Positions 57,192 to 64,000 of a stretch of 64,000 nucleotides of DNA are shown here, piece by piece. A program made the translations under genes and the position numbers. The notes beneath the pieces are model-generated. The model had not been told where the DNA came from. It made no database searches and worked only from the letters and a program-made list of their open reading frames with translations. The stretch lies in the NCBI RefSeq assembly GCF_019320115.1, contig NC_089591.1, positions 54,870,078 through 54,934,077 on the forward strand. Direction: 5' to 3'. The stretch is from Miscanthus floridulus. Lineage: Eukaryota; Streptophyta; Magnoliopsida; Poales; Poaceae. How positions within the stretch are numbered: position 1 is the stretch's first letter; each line of letters opens with the position of its first letter.

Positions 57192-60100
57192 ATGGAATCC
57201 GAGGACGACATGCACGACGCGAACGACTCCGCCGAAGACGACTTCTACAGCGGCGGGGAGGTCGGTCTCGCCGCCAGCGACGACGGAGACGCCGACTACG
57301 ACTTCGCGGACCACGACTCCGACGACTCCGCGGAGCTCCTCTCCCACAGACAGCAGGTGATCTCCTTCTCCAGGCCGTGGGTGGTGCGTGGTGTGTGTGA
57401 GAGTGGATCTGTTTCTGTACGGTGAATGCCGGAACTGGAGGGTTGTGAATCTAGGCGGTGGTTGAATGAACATCTATTAGGTGTTGCACACCGCACACGT
57501 AGAATATTGCCTCTGTAGTTTATTAGCACAGACTGGGACGTGACTTGCCGGCTGGAGAGAATGGTCTTTGCATTTACCTTTATACAAATATATATGGTGG
57601 TGATGCTAGTTAAGGCATACCTGAATAAAATTTCCTGAGAATGCTGTTGATGCATACAATATATGTCAGGCACTAGGCAGCCACATTGTGATAGACACTT
57701 AAATACTTTCCATGAAAATTATGTAGAACAAATGATGATAGCCACATTTGCTATTGCACAATGTCAATTTGGAGGGAGTAGTAATGCTAAGCTTTATCCT
57801 TTGCCATGTGGATAGTCATGACACTATAAAAGAAGCCAAGTTCCACCCTGCTTGATGAATGCCAAAATGTGGGGTATGCGACCTGCCAATGCTATGCAGT
57901 CTGTGTTTCTGCGACATGTAGTGCATGAGAATGTTTGTACTTTTGGATGACATATGAACAGTGGGAAATTTTTGCCATACTTTGGTGCCCAAATTCGTTT
58001 AAATTTCTATCATTTGTAAACTGGAGATTGCAGTTCAATTTAATCACCAGCTGTAACAGAAAGAACAGAATTGGGTGCAGTTCCTTCTAGTTTTGAAATG
58101 AATGGACAGATAAAAGTGATGATGTCACAGTAAATCTCACTTCATCTGTTTCTTTGTTTTCATTATGTTCTAGGTTTGCATCTCGTTCTGCTTAATATGT
58201 ACATGTACATGCTATTTGTAGTTGGTACATCATCAATTGGATGGGGTGGGTGGGTGGGTGTGGGGCGGGGGCACAGCTGAGATGGAATAACATTTGGGAC
58301 CGGGGAGTCCAATCTTGAGATTGTTTGTAGACCAGTGCCCCCAAAAAACTGCGAAGTTGGATGCCTGGATCCTTGAATCCAAGCCATATTCTTATACCTG
58401 TGTCCGTGTCCAAGTACCATTCTTGTGTCCAAAAACTTGTTGAATCGGACACAAATCTTAAGCATAAGCTGAATTTATGACACCCATGTCCACATCCAAG
58501 CAGCACTGGTCCAGCATCCTTGTTCTTTGCAACTTCATTTGGACAACGTTCGTTTATGGTAAATCACAAATTAACCTGGATGTGGGTGGACGCAGCAGCT
58601 AAGTATTTATTTTGTTCAGCTACATTTATATACAATGTTCATGTTTCTTGCATATTTGTGTCCTGTTCTGAACTTTCATTTACTTAGCTACAGATAACCA
58701 AAAAAACATGATAGTTAGGGTATTCTTGAATGCTTGAGATAGACATCGAATTACTTAGTTATTACTTCTTTGTGTCAGGATGAGGGTTTAATTGTCATCA
58801 AGATTCTTTTAACAGGCAGAATTCTAAACTTGATTAGCTTCTATGGCTTATACTACTCGTTTCCATGTCTCCTTCCCAACACTATCACTTCTATCAATCT
58901 CAATTTACTTGGAGGACACTTTGGAATAAAATATTATTTTAGTTCAAGAAGCTGCTATTCATTAATGTTTAACTCTGTCCTGGCAATTATGAGAACATAC
59001 TGAAACTGCCGTGCTTTTCTTGTTAATATAATAATGCCCAGCTCTCCTGCGTGTTCAAGAAAATAAAACATGCTGAAACTGAAATAACCATATGCCCTCA
59101 TGGACTGCTGTTCTTACACTTGTTTGTTTATTTGTGCCCCAGCAAAATTACAGTATATTGAGTGAAGTTGATATAAAGCGGCGCCAAGAGGATGACATAA
59201 ATAGGGTTTCAACTGTTCTTTCAATTTCCAAACCAGAAGCATGTGTTCTTCTCCGCAACTATAACTGGTATAGTCCTCACCTGCAAGAAGATTGTAATCT
59301 TACTCTTGTAGTTTGCTTCTTGTGCTGCCTTGCTAAATATTTTTAGACAATAGGCTATCAAAATTGGAGCTGTTGCAAGTAAAGCTTGAGGGTTTATCTA
59401 CAGCTTATGCTATAGGCTCATGTTCATTTGCTTAAGTCATACAGCTGTAGCCCATTAACAGTAGTGCGCTCTACTTGTATAAAATCAGTTATTGCTTCTA
59501 AATGTGGGACTTCATTGTTTCTTTGTGTATCGATTCAGGGCACATGGTGCTTATCTGTCATTTTGTGTGTTGTTAATTTCAGTGTCTTATCTAATGTTCA
59601 CCCTACAGGAGTGTTAGTAAGGTGCATGATGAATGGTTTGCTGATGAAGAGCGTGTTCGGAAGGTTGTTGGTTTACCAGAGAAGCATATTGAAATGCCAA
59701 ATGACAGAGAAGTATTCCCATGCTTTATTAGTTTCACTTGTTCTTCCAGTTGCCTAAGCATGTTTGCTCTCTCTGATTAGTATAGTTATTCTTAGCTCTG
59801 TTAGTTTTAATCTTGTTGCAAGCATGCACATTAGTGTATCTACAGAACTGAGGCATCGTGTATAAGTGCACATTTAGTTTAATAGCTTGCATGTAGCTAG
59901 ATATCTTGTGAATTAATGGACCACTTCGGCCTCCGGGTGGCTTTTGTGTGTGCTCGCCTGCATGATCTCATATATTTGCAGCTAGTGGTGCTTATCTTTG
60001 TGTACTATGTACTCCCTGTGTAGTCTTTGTAAGTTTGTATTGTGTGTTGTGTTAGTTGTGTTCATGGGAAGGGAGCGCTCATTACTAACAGTTTTGTAAT

Positions 60101-63100
60101 TTTTTTAACCTTTTACCTATGAAATGTTGGTTAATTATTTGCTCCTCATATTTCTGCAGTTACTGATAGATCAAATTGTAGTTAGAGATTTAGTCCTAGA
60201 GATAGAATCCCAGCTCCTAATTTGAATCTATAATCCTAGTACTAAATAAAAGCTGTGGTGATCCGCTGGAGATGAATACAGTATTATTATCCACAAACTT
60301 GTAAGTTTCTTTCAATATCCTCACCCCCACTTGTAGGATGGGTATTGGATGATGGAAAAAGTGTCTGTATTTATAGTACATTAGTACTATAGTTCATAAA
60401 ATACAGACACATGTATTGCATTTGTAGACTTGTAGTCACTCATTATTTGATCCATGTGTATTTTTTTAGTGGACAATCATTAAATTTAGCAACAATTTAT
60501 GTCAGTATGCATAAGCATAACTACCAACTCCTGTTGTTGGGAAAAAGTGTTTGCTATGCTTGTGTGGTTGGAGGTTTGTGAAGCACATGCATTAGCAGAG
60601 TTTCGTGCATGTTGTGCATCATGTGCATCTGCCCTTTAACTTGCTTATTGCCACTGGTGTCTACTGAATGTTGATTGGGAACCTTAATAGTCCTGAATAG
60701 TTCAATGCTTAAATCCTTGGTGCTTACGCATTTGTTTATATCATGATAGGTAACATGTGGAATATGTTTCGAAAGTTGCCCTCGTGGGTCGATGAGTGCT
60801 GCTGCATGTGGTCATCCTTTCTGCAGTACATGTTGGAGAGGTTTGTCAATTGGGGCTTGAAATATTTATCTTCATATGAAGGGACCTTGGATTCCTATTT
60901 TCCATGAAATCAGTTCCACTTCTTCATCATATTCTATAAAGCCATAGGTCCATAGCAACCACTCCTTCGGCCTTATATTTAGGCTGGTACTAATTATATT
61001 TAGTGATTCCATATTTAGTTCATATATTTTGTTCTGCTACTACAGTTCTTGTTGGCATTGTCATTTCTGCTTCGCTTTTGCAAATACCTTTATAATTGAT
61101 GTCATAGTTACTTATAAAGCATGCTCAAACAAAAAAGTGACATCAAGCTATTGTCTTCAGTTACATCTTCATTATACCACCCAAAGTTATTACCTGTTGT
61201 TTTAATAAATTTGTTGAGTTCACTAGGTTCCAGTACTTTAACCATTTTCACTGTCATATGCTTTCTGTCTAGCTGAGAGGTTAATCCCTTATATTACTGT
61301 CTGACCTTGGTGTTAGGTTTATTTCATTGCCTAATAATGTGCTGCATGCCTGCACTTTACCCTTACATGCCCATAGTGCGTGTGGATGTAATCCAGTTTG
61401 GGTATGGACTACTTGGGTAAAGAATTGTCAGATAAGAATTTTTTGAAGCACAGAAGAGGAAGTTTGGATCTTTACATAAAAAACAACAAACAGCGAAGCC
61501 TAGGCTAGAGATGAAACCCAAAAAGAGGCACCAAAAAAAGAGAGTACTAATAATAAATGGTTTTGCATGCACCAATTTATTATACAAGTCTCAGTTTTGG
61601 ACATCTTTGTGTTGTTACTTCATCATTTCATGGAAGCAACTTGCTCTAAAGAACTCTACCTTTGAATTTTACTATGTCACTGAGTAACATTTTAGTAATG
61701 TATTGACAGGTTACATTAGCACTGCTATAAGTGATGGTCCAGGATGCTTGATGTTGAGGTGTCCTGATCCGTCCTGTGCTGCTGCTATTGGACAAGATAT
61801 GATAAATTCACTGGCTGATGATGAGGATAAGGAAAAGTATGGGCGATATCTTCGCAGATCTTACATTGAAGATAATAGAAAGGTGAATTGATATATCATA
61901 TAGATTTTAGCACCGACCACAGTAGACAGTACCATGAACAATAAAAGCTGTGCAGTTGATAATTATATTTTCTCAATTCTGTAGAGCTCATTCATTTTTT
62001 GGAGTAAATAATTGTGAGAACTGCTGTCTTCATCTTCCCCTTTTCTCAAATTAAGGAAGTCAACATTTTCCATGCATTTTGAATTATTGACCACTGTGTT
62101 CTCTTTTGCTCACAGCAATCGGGTTCTTTGTACTAGGTCAATTCAAAGTCTTAAAATGATGTTGAGTGGTAGATATGATACCGCGTTCGACTACCATATT
62201 TAGCCAACATTGAGTTCACTTGACATGTTTTAAATCCATGTTAATTGAGTTCGACTGTGTGGAACAGACAAAATGGTGTCCTGCGCCTGGATGTGAATAT
62301 GCAGTGGAATTCGTCATGGGCAGTGGCAGCTATGATGTTAATTGCAACTGTTCATATGGGTTTTGTTGGAATGTGAGTGCTCAAACTGATTAGTTTATTT
62401 TTACATAATCAGCAGACCATATATTTTATTCTTTTTTTTTCAGTGCACCGAGGAAGCTCACCGTCCAGTAGACTGTGCCACTGTTTCCAAGTGGATCCTC
62501 AAGAACAGTGCCGAGTCGGAGAATATGAACTGGTATATAGAAGGATAAAACACAAGATTTTTTAATAATGCTGACTGTTTTGGAGTTTCTCCTTTGGATA
62601 GTACTAGAAACACTAAATATGCCCCCCCTCCAGTCCTCCCCCCTTTGGTTAGCCCAACCACCCAGCAAAATATCCTACATTGAGTTCAGCCATTACTTGC
62701 TAACTCCTTGTCCTTGCACACCTCCTTGAGCACCTGCTTGCCGCAGGTGTGGCCCCAAAGGAATGTCATGCAGTTTTTTTTTCTTATATTGATTTTTAAA
62801 TTGGCCCAACTTGGCCCCATGTAGTTTTGTGCCAGCGGGTCTTTAAATTGCAGGCTTTGGATTCTTTTATTACACCTGTTTTTTTTTCTTATATTGATTT
62901 TTCTGTTTCATGTCCAACATTTAGATGTATGTTGATCCATGCATAAAAAATGTTGCTTAGTTGTTCTTTAACTGGCATAATGATTAGTTCACCATTTATT
63001 TAGTGTTGTGACAAATATGGTTGTATGGCCTGAGAAATATAGTTTCTTTTCTGTCAACCCCAGTTAGTTCAAGTGCGATTAAGGTTTCGTTCGCTCGTGG

Positions 63101-63887
63101 TCGCTGGTTGCGTTTAAGGTTTTGTTGGCGAGTCCTTTTTGTAACTTCTTTGCCCCTATAGGGGTTGTACGAGTCAGCTAGACTCCTTCTTAATATAATG
63201 ACGCGCAAGTTCCCTGCGTGATCGAGGAAAAAAAGTGTGATTGAGTTCGTGAGGTCGCTGTTGTGGTTGTTTGAGGTCCTGTAAGGTTACTGTACTCAGC
63301 TATTGTGGCCGTTCCTCTCTCTCTCTTAATGCAATGATGCACAGATCTGTGTGTTTGAGAAAAAAAGTGTCCAATACTGACTTTGAAACTATTTATTCAT
63401 GGTTTCAGGATACTGGCTAATTCAAAGCCTTGTCCCAAATGCAAGCGGCCTATTGAAAAAAATCAGGGATGCATGCACATCACATGCACTCCACCATGCA
63501 AATTTGAGTTCTGCTGGTAAGCATTCTTACTTTATACATTTTATTCTTATTAGTGCTTGCAAATGAAAAAAAATGATAGTTGTGCTATCATACTACAGGC
63601 TATGTCTTGGTCCATGGTCAGAGCATGGAGAGAGGACTGGTGGATTTTATGCTTGTAACCGCTATGAGTCAGCAAGACAAGAAGGAGCGGTAGGAATTCT
63701 GAGCTTCCAATCTAATATCTTTTGTCTGATCTGCAAATTTTGGGTCATGTACTAGATTTTCTCAATTTATTTATGTTTTGGTTTGTTGTGGCTACAGTAT
63801 GATGAATCTGAAAGGAGAAGAGAAATGGCAAAGAACTCCCTTGAGAGATATACACATTATTATGAACGATGGGCAGCCAATCAGTCG
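57192..63887 (+). CDS. ARIADNE-type RBR E3 ubiquitin ligase (ARI7/ARI8-like), 5' part
   Basis: Exons, all with GT-AG junctions: 57192-57356, 59143-59267, 59609-59711, 60750-60840, 61710-61882, 62268-62372, 62444-62532, 63409-63516, 63599-63689 and 63798-63887. That is 380 codons in frame, continuing past the window. The start [20 protein letters not shown] has the acidic N terminus of ARIADNE proteins. RING1: [74 protein letters not shown]2/Rcat: [31 protein letters not shown]. The catalytic Rcat cysteine (in QGCMHI) is at 63470-63472. Then the start of the Ariadne domain ([18 protein letters not shown]). RBR ligases take ubiquitin from an E2 onto this cysteine, then onto the substrate. The closest class is ARI5/7/8, by memory. 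No break seen, so it is probably functional. Confidence 0.95.
59009..59066 (+). mobile_element. 58-bp LINE tail insertion in intron 1
   Basis: It contains TTAATATAATAATGCCCAGC and CTCCTGCGTGTTCAAGAAAA, the common 3' end of a grass LINE. A 15-bp duplication (AACATACTGAAACTG at 58994-59008, AACATGCTGAAACTG at 59067-59081) flanks it with one mismatch. Confidence 0.75.
63060..63366 (+). mobile_element. Two LINE-like tails in intron 7
   Basis: Two related segments follow one another. Each has the CTTAATNNAATGANGC / TGCGTGATCGAGGAAAAAAA type of ending (poly-A at about 63228-63234 and 63359-63366). The second is followed by AGTGTCC as the first is by AGTGTGA, which suggests that it inserted into or next to the tail of the first. 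Confidence 0.6.
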
Positions 63888-64000
63888 GTAAGTATTGAAT
63901 GTGGTAGAAGTGACCTGAAACTTCAAATCTACATTAGCATGGAGTTCAGAGTGACAATTGATGCATGCCAAGCATCCTGTTGGCTGGATGGAATTACTAC

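Overview
The window is nuclear DNA from a grass, most likely a PACMAD/Andropogoneae species of the sorghum, Miscanthus or sugarcane type. The evidence is intron-containing genes with GT-AG junctions, grass-type MITEs, hAT, Sirevirus, Tat and Athila elements, and a large nested block of LTR retrotransposons between low-copy genes. I see no bacterial operons, CRISPR arrays, rRNA or tRNA genes.

Layout from left to right. Positions 1-880 are part of a Sirevirus-type LTR. Positions 1261-3325 hold a small, internally deleted Ty1/copia element, minus strand. It sits at the 3' end of a broken Rx_N-like resistance-related gene (3326-4670, minus) that a 275-bp MITE also interrupts. Positions 5551-9468 are a hAT transposon with clear boundaries (exact 8-bp duplication, 13-bp inverted ends) and a decayed transposase. 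Positions 10245-13470 hold an intact six-exon myo-inositol transporter gene (INT1-like, 506 aa, minus). Positions 15819-20399 hold a multi-exon trypsin-like pseudo-protease gene (minus) built from two duplicated three-exon units, without catalytic residues and with two reading-frame problems. Positions 20500-27340 are mostly transposon-derived, with a possible PPR fragment.

The centre is a nest of transposons. A Sirevirus-like Ty1/copia element (27341-50087, minus, decayed) is split in its 5' LTR by a young Ty3/gypsy element of the Tat lineage (35935-48983, plus). The gypsy element has two 473-bp LTRs that differ at only two bases, an exact 5-bp duplication, gag-protease and pol in one frame separated by a single TAG, and a complete six-exon antisense gene of 929 codons between pol and the 3' LTR. 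Its 3' untranslated part carries a 28-bp tandem array, a direct repeat with a 338-bp offset, and eight exact copies of an 11-base motif whose last copy lies three bases from the 3' LTR.

From 50093 to about 56035 there are more LTR fragments (Athila-like, gypsy-like, copia-like). From 57192 to the right edge the plus strand carries ten exons of an ARIADNE-type RBR E3 ubiquitin ligase gene, in frame throughout and continuing past the window. The two genes that look functional are the inositol transporter and the ubiquitin ligase; nothing suggests they act together. I found no clearly undescribed system. The antisense gene and the PPT-proximal repeat in the gypsy element, and the duplicated pseudo-protease with its split start codon, are the parts most worth a second look.
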